In this document: one piece after another, positions 35,096-47,183 of the stretch
How positions within the stretch are numbered: position 1 is the first letter of the stretch
Layout of the letters: each line of letters opens with the position of its first letter
Origin: Cinclus cinclus
Lineage: Eukaryota; Chordata; Aves; Passeriformes; Cinclidae
DNA: 64,000 nucleotides
Direction: 5' to 3'
NCBI RefSeq assembly: GCF_963662255.1
Contig: NC_085047.1
Coordinates: forward strand, 54,930,006 to 54,994,005
Position numbers and translations under genes: made by a program
Notes under the pieces: generated by a model
What the model was told of the DNA's origin: nothing
The model's input: the letters and a program-made list of their open reading frames with translations, nothing else
Database searches by the model: none

Positions 35096-38000
35096 AAATA
35101 CCCATGGGTGAAGTGGAAAGCAATGGGTTAAGTGGCCGGGGGCAGCCAGCACCCCTGAGAGATGCCGTAAGGACTCAGGTATCACTTGCTGGTTGGGAAG
35201 GCAGAGGTCCTGACCCAAGGCAGGCCCAAGTGGGTGTAAAGTCAGGACAGCAACCCCAGCAGCTGGGAAGCAGCCAGACTCATCTGTAGATATGGAGAAC
35301 TGGATCTAACATTCCTTCTCCCTATGGTATGTATGAACTTAACTTTAACCCATACAAGAAGCAAAATGCCCTTAGAGTTTTCTTCCACACCACTTGCATA
35401 ATCCTAGGTTAGAGAAGTCTCCCTCTTTCATTTACTTTTTGGCCCAAGGTCTCTTGCACACCTTGCTTGAGCAAAACTCTGGTCGTGACCTGGAAATCTG
35501 GTCCCTCTTTTACACCCTGACATACCCAGGTTGCATTCCCTCTGGAGATGCCCTGAGCAAAGACCCATCCCTTCTCATGGCAGTGTTCCAACTACTTTCT
35601 TATTTCAGGAGAAGTCACCACCTTCAGCAGTCTTGATGGGATCTGATTTTCCAGGCTTCTCCAGTGGACTAAACTCATCCCATAGCAGAGCTTAGGAAGG
35701 ATATAAATAACTGTCTCCCTGAAATGTCTCTCCTCACCCTGTGCTGGTGAAACAAAGGGTGAACCTAAAGACCTCACAGACTTACCAGGAGTTATTCAAT
35801 GAAGAGTTGCCTACAGGGCCAAGGAAACCTGGTAACTTTTTGGATTGAATTTATAATGAAGTGAGATTTTAGGCAGACTGGTTCCTGGTCCTAGTTTGTG
35901 CATATGAAAGAGCATTTTCAAACTGTGGCAGATACTTTCAATTTTCTAGCTACATACATTTTCAATCTTCTATCCAGGAAACACAGAGGAAATATCCAAC
36001 CTAAAAAATACTTTACTTTTTTTTTTTTTTTTGCATTGATAGAGCACTGGAACACAAACTCCCATTTTTTCCAATGCAGCATGCTGCTTCATGAGAATCA
36101 ACACCTGAATCTGTCTTATGCCATACACACCATATTCCTCTATTGCTACATTAGACAGTAGGACACCAAATTTCATTGGACCAAATTGCATGATGCAGTA
36201 CCAGAGATGCAAACTGGGCAACAGGAGAGGTTCAGAGTGAATTTGCCAAGCTTCTGATCTGCAACTCCCATCAAGCAGTACTTCATTATCAAGAAATTAC
36301 AGCTATTAGGAATTAAAGAAATAATTCAAAACCAAACATTACAAAGCAGCATATTTTTTCACTGTGATCAATCAAAATACTTTAACTGTGGGAACATAAA
36401 ATAATCCCAAACACTGTATAAATAATGTCAGGGAGAAAAAAAGGCACTATAATATTTCCAATTAAAATTTCCCAGGACTGCTGTTGCACAGAAAGTATCA
36501 GTACTTCCCTACTTCAATTACATTGCAAAACACAAGGAAATGTCAAAACGGTAGCTTTTCTCAGTGAACAGGACCTTCACCTTTTATCTGAGTCCAAGGC
36601 AAGAATGATCCTTTTACGTGTACTAATTGAAAGGCTCATGGGCAGACACAAAATCAGAGGCCATTTTCATAAACAAGGATCATTGCTTTATGGGCAGCTG
36701 CAACAGAAGCAGTAACTGGACAGCTCTGGCAGCAGACCCCCCAACACTAGGTTGGTCATGCTTTGATGAATTATGCAGCATCAATAACCTTTTGAACAAG
36801 CAGGATGTGACAGATTCACCAGTTCTTCCATTCTCTTTCCCTGCTGTTTAATAGCATCTGACAAATGCAGGGCTGCTGGATAATGTGCTTCTCAGCATGC
36901 CCTGCTTTGCACACCACCTCAAACTCAGGAAGGATGTTCAGAAGCAAGAAGCAAAGAAGAAAGTGTTCTCTCTTGGCACAGCACAGTGCTAAGAGGAGAA
37001 ACCTCTTTCACAGTCCCCACAGAGCATCATTTTCCTGAGAAACTGCCGCTGAATGTTCTACAATGCTCACTCCTCCATCCATGCTATGGAAGCACGGAAG
37101 ACCAGCACACAGTCAAGCACAGAAAAATGGCCAATCTGCTCCTCCAGTTGCTGTAGAACAACAACAAAAAAACCCTGAGAAAAAAAAAAAAGCTCAAAAT
37201 TAGGCCCATTATCTCTCTGATGGAGATAAAAAGCCTTCTCTGGTACATTAATATGAGCAGTCTTGCAAGGAGTCATTATTACTCTTAGTGTACAGCACTG
37301 GAGCCAATCCTGCGGGAATGAATCTTGTCAACAACCAACACTTGATGCCCATAGAGACCCTGTATGATCAAGCAAAGGCAATGGTAGATCTAAACATGGT
37401 GTACCTTTGCTGTTAGATTGTAAAACTCTTGCTGAAACTCCCCACTGTGCTCCAGCTCCAGTGAATTTTCATCTCTCCCCCTGCAGTTACCATCTCCTGA
37501 CCTGCCTACGGGTAACTTTTCATGATCAAATTAAGCTGCTGTTGAAAGGGGCCATCTCACATCCTTCACCTCTCCATGTACTCCTGCTCCCTTCCCCTCT
37601 GTTGGCCTGGGTGCTTGTGTAGCTACATTTCCTACACTGACAATACAACAATACCTGGCACTCCCATTTGCAGTCAGATGGTTTGTGGTGTCCCCTCTGC
37701 CCTCTTCAGAGCCATGGGACCTTCATGGGAATCACAACTTCTGTGGCACAGAGTCCTCCCATGGAAGGTTATAGACCTGGTGGATGTCCCTGCAGCACAT
37801 GGCTGGCAGTCGTGGGCTCCTTTTGTAGCCAAGGTGAGAAACAGAGTCCAGCCTCAGATAAAGCCCATCACTTCTCCACTGTGCACATTTCCATCTTGGG
37901 CGCCTAATCTGTGTGGTCCTACAGGCACTGTCTTGTTCTACTACATTATCTTGCTGTACTCCTTGCCCACAAATGAGAAGTGGTTTTGTGGCAAGTGCTA

Positions 38001-40008
38001 TGCAAGAAAAGCCCTTGAATTACATGATTATCATGTCTTCCATGACATCCTCCAAAACCAACTTCTTTGAGTCCTTTAGTCAGGCTGCTGACTGTTCATA
38101 CCAAGGCAGAGTCAGAGTCACTCCTCCAGTCACAGATCTGTTCTCAGCCCCCTTTTCCCTCCTCTCTTCATTCACAGTACTGCAGATTTTTCACTTATCC
38201 CCTTACCACCTAAGGAATGTTCACGTTTGGTATAAAATGATGTATGTGTTGCCTGTGGGATGACAGTTCAGCTGTAGGTTAGGAAAAGAAGTAACTTAAA
38301 CTCACATTAGTGTTATCTCTCCCTCTTGTCCCAGTGTCTGTCATTCAGTTCCAATGAAACCTGTGGGAAGTTAGTGTCTCTGTGAGGAAAGATGGCACAA
38401 GTTCACATTATGTTTCCCTTCTGAAGCAGGATAAAAAGAAAGGGTGAGAGTGTCATACTGTGTTTCTGAATGTGTAATCCCATGTCCCTGACACTTTTTG
38501 CTGAGTGTGTGTATTCCACCCAGGTTTTATGGAGCCTGGAGGCATGTCAAAGCAGAGGCTGTGCTTATTGTATATTAAGCACCCAATGAAAAAAGGACTC
38601 TCAGCTCTGAGAAGACACTGTATAGGATCTTCATGAAAACAAACTTAGGAACCTATAGTGGGTGCTTTCACACCATGGTTACAATTAAATAAACTGCTTG
38701 GCAATTCCTTACAAACACCCTAAGATAATGATTTTTCTGCCAGTGCTCTGGGCTTCTCCATGAGCTCTTTATTTTGGCTGCCTGGTGTTCTCCTCCCTCA
38801 ACATATGCTGCTTGAACATTACGTTACATTGTTAGAAATAATCTGAATTTCAATTTAAAAAAACCCAACAGCCTTATCATCTACTTATCCTCCAGAGAGC
38901 ACTAAAGTCTTCAGTACTCTCCTCAGCCACAGATAAGGATCATAGCTCTTGGCAAGAACCCAGGCACTGATATTTGGTATAAATACCAGATTCTGTAGAG
39001 AGCTGCAATGTGTAATTCAATTACAAGTTGTGTGTGTAATTCAATTACTACGTAAATAAATTACTACATAATAAAACTCCCATCAGCAACCACCAGTAAA
39101 TCAGAAGCTGTAAAAACTGCATCCAACACCATAATTTCCAAAGTCCTCCGATTACAGGCATTGTGTTTTCTAAAACTCCACTCCTGTGAAAAGCTGAGAT
39201 TCTCAAAAGTATGTTTTTTTGTAAAAGGGCAATAAGAACACTGTTAAAAAAAACCCAAGAAACACTGCACACTTGAGCAGCTAACAAATTCAGTCCAACA
39301 ATGAGCTCCATACCACACACAGTGTATTTCAGTTGACTGAAAGTGTGATTTTATGATGGGCTTAAGACAATTTAAGACTTTACTGCTGGCACTCTTCCCC
39401 CTACTATTCTCAGCTAAGTGTTTCCAGTGCTTTCCATGTGTCAGCTCTAGATGCATGTTGAAAGAGCTTGCTGAACATACTGAGAAGAAACTCCCAGACT
39501 TCAGGAAGAATAAGGATTGTGTTTTCTGGTGACAGTCAGATAACTAGTTTGGCAAAAAAAGTTAATTTTCAGGCAGACCTCTTTTAATCAGCCTGTGCTT
39601 TTGCACAAATCTTCCTGGTATCACAAAAATGTGGCAAGGAAAGCCAGCCAGAGGTCACACCAAAACATCTACACTGAAGACACAATCAAAGACAATACGG
39701 GATCAAACCCCGAGGCATGGCCAAGCATTGTCATGTTTGTGTCTCTATGGACAATGAACAATATCAGCATTACAGCAGAGGACCCATTTGGACTTGGCAG
39801 TAGCAGAAAATTAGTTTGAATCTCATAATCCTTCCAGCTGACAGCAGTGTATGGCTCAAAAGATCTACCCCCTACCAGCTGATGGGAAAGAGAGGCAGGA
39901 ATAGAAGGCATGATTTGTTGTCAGTGCTCCAACCTAGTCCCCTGTGCTGACAGCCAGGAGTCACCAGGTAAACATTTCACGAACGTTTTATAAACTATAG
40001 ATACAATT

Positions 40009-40025
40009 CCCCCCCCCCACCCCCC
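40009..40025 (+). repeat. C-rich run (C10-A-C6)
   Basis: Ten C, one A and six C lie in FAM124A intron 2. On the gene's sense strand the tract is G-rich. Confidence 0.9.
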
Positions 40026-42136
40026 AAACGACAAATCAACAAATGTTGTACCAGCAAAAATGAGGCAGGCAGAGGACATCTACTGCTCTAGAGTGTGCCA
40101 TGCACTATTACCAAATGCCCCAGCTTCCACTGAGCGTGGATAAACAAATGGTATTTATTTATTTTTAAAAGTTCAGATGGAACAAAGTACCCCACAATAA
40201 TATACTATGGCCATGAGGAAACTAACTATTGGCATTGGCAACATTTAGTAGAAACTGCCTTAATAGCTTCAGCCTTCACAAGTGTTTTGTTATTTGACTC
40301 GGTGACTCAGATGGCTTTTCCTGTTCCACCCCAACTAGTGCCTCCGAGTCAGGAGTTGCCATGGGACAGATTTATTTTTTTAGCTTCCCTCTTTGGGCTT
40401 TAACAATTCAGACAGACATAGCAACAATTTCCAGATCATTCTCATCACTGTACCAGCTGAACTTGGGAGTGCCAAGATCTTTCCTGCAACCCATTTCTCA
40501 GGGTTAAAACACCCACTAAATGGCTGCCTAGCTCCTTGTGGTTTTCTGGGACAGCAGCAGCAACACTTCCACAGGGGGAAATTCAACCCACATCACCAAA
40601 TAATCCAATTTAACTTTTCTCTGACATATTTCCTGTAAGATTTTACTGCAACTGTATGGCACTCGATAGCTTAGTGTCTACCAAAGATTTCCTATGCTTC
40701 TGAAATATGCTTGGATTATTAAAAATTAGGATGTATTTGGTTACATGGTTTTCATTATGACTATGTGGGCTTAAATAAAGGAGCTGGAAAAACATTTATA
40801 TTGTCATTCATGCACATTATTCATTTTTAATAACTAGTCCAGTTTTCATCTGCTGTATCTGTATGACAAGGGGGAAAAAAAACCTGACTGGATGTGGTCA
40901 GAAAAGAGTATACAAAACAACTGCAAACAATGTTTTGATAACTCTGGCCCAGTAACTGTTTAGGGTACACTTGCACATCCTTGATACAGAAATCCCAAGC
41001 CAGCACTAAGTAGAAAGTAATTAAGCCATGGGACACACAGCTTGGTGCAAGCTAAATGATCCCAAAGAGTGAAACCCTGAATTTTACAAAAAACAGAGAT
41101 ACACAGGTCACTCCAATCCAGACAAATTTGAGCAGGAACTTCAGCCTTAACAACAGCAATGCTATGTCAGTGGTCAATGCCACTGGGAATGTAAAAATCA
41201 AATCTAGTTTTGATTTCAAGCTACACATTCTTTTGTGCATGTCCATACACATGGCTGTGCCTCATCTCTAGAGGTGCCTTCCAAGCTCAATTCTCTGAGG
41301 ATCAGTACTGTTCTTTTTTATCCTGTATGCAAGCATTTGGTCCTTCATCACAGTGGGGTCTGATGACAAGCAGCTACATAAATGTTTTGCACAGCCAAAG
41401 ACTGTTAAGTTGCACATACCAGAGACATTTTCCTTCTTCACCCTGCCACAGTGGGAAGCTGCATTGCATTTTACCCCTGGCATTGTAACACGGGCCAGGC
41501 AAGATAAGCAGAAGATGTATTATATTTTCCAGAGGAGCTGACACTTCAGATTTCATTACTATATAAAACACCTGAATTTGCAACACTGACAGATGCTGCA
41601 GGCTAAGACTCTACATGATTCAGGTCAAATTTCCTCTTGCATTTTTCCTCATACTTTAATTAGTCTTCCTTTTATAATAACATCTTCTGGAAATACAGTA
41701 TGATGCTGGTAAGCCTGCTGTAAATTGTTTTTATAATTGCATTTAATACAGCTTGTTGCCAGCCATTGTAAAAGCATCTCTGTTCTCTATGGAAATAAGA
41801 AACAATATACTACAGTGTATCTTCATATAGCAATAAAAGAATATAATTATATCCTTACACTCATAAATTACGTTGTTTGGAGAAACAGACTTAGAAGATA
41901 CCCAGTCCAGCAGTGCCTGGGTCACAATCAGTCAGAACTAACCTAACTTAAAGCAGACAACTATATTATGAAATTCAAGCTTTGTGACAGATTTTTCAAA
42001 GCCAAAATCAGACCCACTCCCCTTCTGGCTGCTGGTTAGATTTCATCACATTTAACAGTTCATTGAAGACAAATTTTGAAATGATACACAAGTAACAGAA
42101 AGCCATTTCTCCCTGTGCTTTTGTTACAAGGTATCT

Positions 42137-42830
42137 TGTGGTGGGTTGACCCTGGCTGGACACCAGCTGTCCACCAAAACCACACTATTGCTCCCCTCCT
42201 CAGCTGGGAAGGGGAGAGAAAATTTAATTAAAAGATCATGAGATAAGGACAGGGACAGATCCGTCATCAATTACTGTCATGAGCAAAACAGACTTGATTT
42301 TGGGAAATCAGCTGAATTTATTACCAATCAGAATAAAAGTAGGATAATGAGAAGTAAAACAAATCTGAAAAACACCTTCCCCTACCCTTCCCTCCTTCTG
42401 GGATTAAGTTTACTCCCAGTTCTCCATCTCCTTCCCTGCGGTGGCACATAGGGATGGGAACTGGGAGTAACAGTCAGTTCATGACATCATTTCTGCAGCT
42501 GCTTCCTTCTCAGGGACAGGAGTCCTTCCCCTGCTCCAAGGTGCGGTCCCTCCCATGGGACAGAGACCTTCATGAACTTCTCCAATGAGTCATTCCCATG
42601 GGCTACAGTTCTTTCCAAACTGCTCCAGCGTGGGCTCCTTCTGAGGGGTGCACGTTTTCAGGAAGGGGCTCCAGCATGGGCCCCCCATGGGGCACAAGCC
42701 CTGACAGCAAACCTGCTCCAGTGTGGGCTCCTCTCTTCAAGGCTCTGCAGGTTGTGGCAGGAGCCTGCTCCAGTGTAGGCTTCCCACAGGGTCACAAGCC
42801 CAGGGAGCTGATGCAGATGATACTGACAAA
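42137..42830 (-). mobile_element. Endogenous-retrovirus LTR (solo-LTR-like) in FAM124A intron 2
   Basis: This matches a family very common in bird genomes. Recognisable plus-strand text includes TGGGTTGACCCTGGCTGGAC (about 42144), CTCCCCTCCTCAGCTGGGAA (about 42191) and several CTGCTCCAGYGTGGGC units. On the minus strand it runs from a TG near 42830 to ...CCACCACA at 42137, and carries AATAAA at 42322-42317, so I place it in minus orientation. Four degenerate units of about 50 bp with the CTCCAG-TGGGC core start near 42621, 42668, 42714 and 42766. I see no gag, pol or env next to it, so it is probably a solo LTR. The outer limit near 42830 is uncertain. Confidence 0.65.
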
Positions 42831-43484
42831 ATGTTGACCAAACCTTGACCAAATCCCCAAACAAAGATCTGAATTTAAACCAGCGTAGGAGCAGAATATC
42901 AAACAGAGCATTTATTAAAAAGAAGCACATGTAGTAACCCACATATTTTATATCTGCCAAAACAAACTTTCTTGTGTTCAGTTTCTAGAATCAGAAAGTG
43001 AGTAAAATTCCATGGACTAGGAACATGGCTATGTGCAACATGGAAATAAAAATTTTAATACCCCAGCTCTCAGGTTTGCCACAAAAGAATATGAACACCC
43101 TACAAGGACTCAGTTGTTTCCTAGCTGCTAAAGGAAAGGCAAGGGAGCAGAGGAAGGTGAATTACCAGCTTTCCAACTGCAAAGCAGGTGAGTGACAAGC
43201 CCTTTACCTCACTGAGAAGCACAACTTGAACTACTGCATGCTACAGGGTTCTGCAATTTCAAATGCTCTAAACTCTTCCAGAAACTCGCATTTTATCCCA
43301 TTGGACCATTTTTATATTTCATTTACCAACTTAGCTGGACCAGTACAAATGTGTATACAGACAGTTACCTGACTGCCAGGCTAAAAATGGTTAAGGAAAA
43401 AAATATCCCTCACTTCTACAATTATTTCTAAGACAATCTAGTTATATTGGCTCCAGGGCTGACTAGGTGTGAATACTTCATATA

Positions 43485-43740
43485 AGTATTAAGGTTGGAA
43501 AATACCTCTAAGATCACTGAATCCAATAATTGACCCAGCACTACCCTGTTCACCATTAAACCACATCCTCAAGTGCCATATCCAGACAGTTCCAGAGATG
43601 GTGACACCACCACTTTCCTGGGCAGCCTGTTCCAATGCCTGACCACATTTTCAGTGAAGAAATTTTTCCTAATATCTAATATAAACTTCCCCGGTGCAAT
43701 TTGAGGCCATTTTCTCTCATCCTTTGCAAATGTTACAAAT
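43485..43740 (-). mobile_element. CR1 3'-end fragment, minus orientation
   Basis: The plus strand reads as the reverse complement of a CR1 tail. AGGTTGGAAAATACCTCTAA and a GATCACTGAATCCAA stretch are followed by GGGCAGCCTGTTCCAATGCC (about 43620-43640), TTTTTCCTAATATCTAATAT and CCATTTTCTCTCATCC. It is 5'-truncated like most CR1 insertions and lies in FAM124A intron 2. Confidence 0.9.
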
Positions 43741-44775
43741 GACAAAAGTCATATTTCAAAACTTCGATTTCTGGTTTGGGTCTTTCTGAAGAGCCATTAT
43801 CATCAATGCAAAGATTAAGCAGGAGAGACAATAAGCAGCCCCCATCAAAACTCCTCCTCCCTAGTTGAAAATCATCTGTGAAACACATAGCTCAAAGCAA
43901 TCTGAAGATAATTAAAATTATGATGTACAGGGAATGTTGTTTATTGTGCCGACCTACACTAATTATTTGTGATTCTGACTGTCTGTGTCCATATGCCACT
44001 TATGGTCTTTATATTTTGGCATTATGTATTTCAAGTAAAGGTCTCTTCTGTGGGTGCCTAGCACAATTGTCTCTCATATAGAATTGGGGATCCCTAATGG
44101 CAACTGAAAATCATAATTGAAAAGGTAATTGAAAATATGAGGAAAAAGAAGGTTAATGCAATTCCTAGATTAATGAAGAGCACACCAATAAGCAAAATAT
44201 CCCAACAAGACAAAGCACTCCTCTTCCTGAAGAACAAAGGAAAAAGTAACTACATATACCAGCAGTCAGGTAAAAAAAAAAAAGGCATTTCTCTTCACTG
44301 AAATCACACTGAAAGCTGTAATACCTCCAGATGCATTATTCTGCAGACAGGTTTGTGTGACCTTTCTACTCAGCTCATTAAGACAAGGCAAAGTGGCACG
44401 GTCACCCTGACAACAGCCAGAGCTTGCGCAGCAGGCACCTGCTGCCTTTTCTTGCCAAAGTACACACGCTCTGCAAACTTCGGTACTCTTCCCCAAATTA
44501 CCTGCTGTATGAAACCACAAACATTAGATGAATGCCAGTAAAAAGCATTTTTTGGTTGTCTGAAGCTGGGACACAAGGGCAAAGAAGAAAAGGAGTGAGA
44601 GGCTGCCTAAAACCCAAGACCCAACCAATCCACCAGGCAGGACTTTGAACTGCTGAAGCAGTACACTGACCACAACGGCTGCTGCCATGTGCTCAGGGAA
44701 AAAAAGTACTGGAAGGAAACACAGAATGATCCTGCCACTGCCATTTAGCAGCCAAAGACGTTTTACTTCTGACTT

Positions 44776-44795
44776 GGGGGGGGGGGGGGGGGGGG
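44776..44795 (+). repeat. Poly-G homopolymer (20 G) in FAM124A intron 2
   Basis: Twenty consecutive G are followed by CGGTGAGGCGCG. On the FAM124A sense (minus) strand this is C20. The plus strand could form a G-quadruplex. The assembled length is uncertain. Confidence 0.95.
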
Positions 44796-47151
44796 CGGTG
44801 AGGCGCGTCTGGAATTCCTGTACAACTTTGCACTGGTGCGAAGTCCTGCAGTTTGCTCTGCTGCTGTGACAGAAGCTGCAGTTGATTCACCTGCTAAATC
44901 TTTCTTAACCTTTTCTTGGCATGTCTGTGAAAAACCATTGTCCAATGGAGTTAATCCAGAAAAGCAAAAAGATTATTCATTTGTTAAACACTGAAATTGG
45001 AGCCTCACTGGTGCCACCAAAGAGGACCCCTGTAAAATCAAATTAGCCCGTAATCCTTCTGGTTTAGATAAACTCCATTAGAACAGGAGATTCAGGTGAA
45101 GCACCTGCAGGTAATGGAGATTCTTTCCTTCTTAATTTACAACAGCTTATTTTGTGCTACACTAGGGCCTAACAGCATCCTTGACTAGACTGCTTTCTGT
45201 AGTGTGAGTGATACCACTTACCGAATCTTTTTCCCCAAAGAAATAAAAAAGGTACAAATAATTTTTAAAATCTCCCTTCCCCAACAATCTTTCTTTAAAA
45301 TGTATTACATGCCTCTGACATGAAAGTACTTCTATTTTACCAAAATTCTTTTATATAACTGCTCCCGTTACTGTTGCAATGTCTGACCAAACCAACCACA
45401 CAAATCCCTCAAAAGGCAGAGTTAAATACTGCTACTTGCGAAGCTGTATCACTATAATTTGCCTTGGAAGCAGAAAAGAGAAAGGAGGAGACTTTTCTGT
45501 CTCCTGAACTTGTGTGTCTTTGCTGGAATGATAATACCTCCTTGTACCGACAAATTACTGGTGCTGAAACTGCAATCGCCACATCCACTGGACAGCAGTG
45601 GCCAGCAAGACAGGGAGGAGACCATAGTTAACACTGACACACTGTAGCTGCCACGTAACAAAAGATTCATTCCCCGTGGAAACACCTCATTTAATAAAAA
45701 ACAAGGCTTACAAATGGAATTTGCTACATTTATTTGTAAAATGTGCTGCAGCCATGCAGTTTTTAAGGGATTCAAACCAGGTTTTTAAATGAGAAATACT
45801 CTACTTGCACCTTGTCTTTTGAACTGATCTACCCCCAGTAAGCAAGTATGAGTCACCACCCAAAAAGTGGAGGAATTTAGCAGCATATTCCCCAAGCCAT
45901 CATCTGAAATTGTGAGCTGAGAGGGCACACGTGCCACACATCTGGTGTAACCAGGCAAATCCAATATGCTTTCACTATCACAGAGAGCTGATTGCCTGGA
46001 TTTTACCTCCCAATCATTTAAAAAATTATGCCTGACAGTGAGAATCCAGAAATCTATTTCAACAACAGAATTGAGGAAAAAGCTGCACTAAATTCTCTCT
46101 TCCTCAGACACAAACACACTGAGCAGATGGAGGAAAGACAGTGAGTTCCTTGCTAGTCACATCAGCTCAGGAGTCAGACATTACGAATGCTGTCTCATCC
46201 AGCTCTTGTTGAAATCAATTAAAGCCCTTCAGTGGAGACCACAGGAGATGGAAAATAACCCTCTCCACACTTCAGTCAGAATGTGTGAATGAGTAAACAA
46301 CTGACAGCTTTCTTCCCCTCTGATTTTCATAGTGCTTAAAGATCCAGATTATAAAACACAACTTGTCATCTAGGAATTTTTATGTGCTTGCCTGGCATAA
46401 ACAAAGCTCACATCCATGTGTGAATCAGGGAGGCAGACATCACTTTGCACTTGGACAAGGAGAGATACCAGCAGTCATGCATGAATAAGCATTATTGCAT
46501 TTCAAAGTGCTGCGGGTGCAGTGTGTTCTACAACTAAGGAAGTATGGAGTGGAAAAGTGTTCCTTGTTGCTTAAAAAAATAATAATTTTGCATTGGTGAA
46601 AAATAAAGAAAAAATAATCCAGACACAGGATTTTTTCTTTTATCAGCTGGATAACATGAAAATAAACTGACATTGCAAATATCTAGAAAGACTGTGGCAC
46701 TTACCAGAGTATCTACCATCTCTGAAATAAAAAACTGACTTCACTAGAGCTTCTCTGAAGTGCTTTGTTGGCATCGGCTTACAGTAAACATTTAATTATT
46801 CCTGGATTCCCAGCTCTAATGTCATTCATCACTGCAAACTCCTTTGGCCTGAGGGACAATTCACGCTGGCCCACACAGTGTCTATATATTTTGTTCTCAT
46901 TTTGCCTTGCATCCTTGTGAATGCCAATATTTAAGACTTTACACATGGTTGTATTTTGGTCACAAATATTCAAAGAGTGTAATTTTCTATACTGTTCCTA
47001 GACATAGATGCAAGAAGAGAAGGAATGGGGGCTTTACTGTGTCAAACTGTTCTCTGTCAATAACACCAGGTTGATGTTAATAAATATTAGCAAGCAGAAG
47101 AAAAAGAAAATATAATAAGCCATTTAAAAAGAGTCTCAAAGTTATACTCAC

Positions 47152-47183
47152 TGCTGGTAGAGGACATACGGCTGTACTCAGAC
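47152..47183 (-). CDS. FAM124A: FAM124A coding exon 2 (32-nt micro-exon)
   Basis: This 32-nt exon encodes (G)SEYSRMSSTSS, residues 20-31, and corresponds to the human SDYSHLSSTSS segment (from memory). The acceptor is CTTGCAG|GTCTGAG and the donor is AGCA|GTGAGT. The phases fit exactly: exon 1 gives GG, this exon opens with G to complete GGG, and it closes with A, which joins GT of exon 3 to make AGT (Ser31). The segment is Ser/Thr/Tyr-rich and likely unstructured, so it could be a phosphorylation target, but that is inference. The flanking introns are 10.6 kb and 15.8 kb. An exon this short is easily missed by gene predictors, and skipping it (32 nt is not a multiple of 3) would shift the frame. 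Confidence 0.93.

Larger units (their letters stand above)
31339..47151 (-). other. FAM124A: FAM124A intron 2 (15.8 kb)
   Basis: The boundaries are GTGAGT at 47151 and tttcag at 31339. This is the largest intron. It holds a CR1 3' fragment in plus orientation (34.67-35.09 kb), an LTR in minus orientation (42.14-42.83 kb), a CR1 3' fragment in minus orientation (43.49-43.74 kb), a poly-G tract (44776-44795), a C-rich run (40009-40025) and an A-rich run (31901-31937). The remaining stretches, such as 35.1-42.1 kb and 44.8-47.1 kb, show only short open frames without recognisable protein similarity. Confidence 0.85.

Noticed and set aside
37576..38070. 164-codon plus-strand open frame in FAM124A intron 2
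   Set aside because: Antisense in an intron, no recognisable domain, and a length compatible with chance in this composition.
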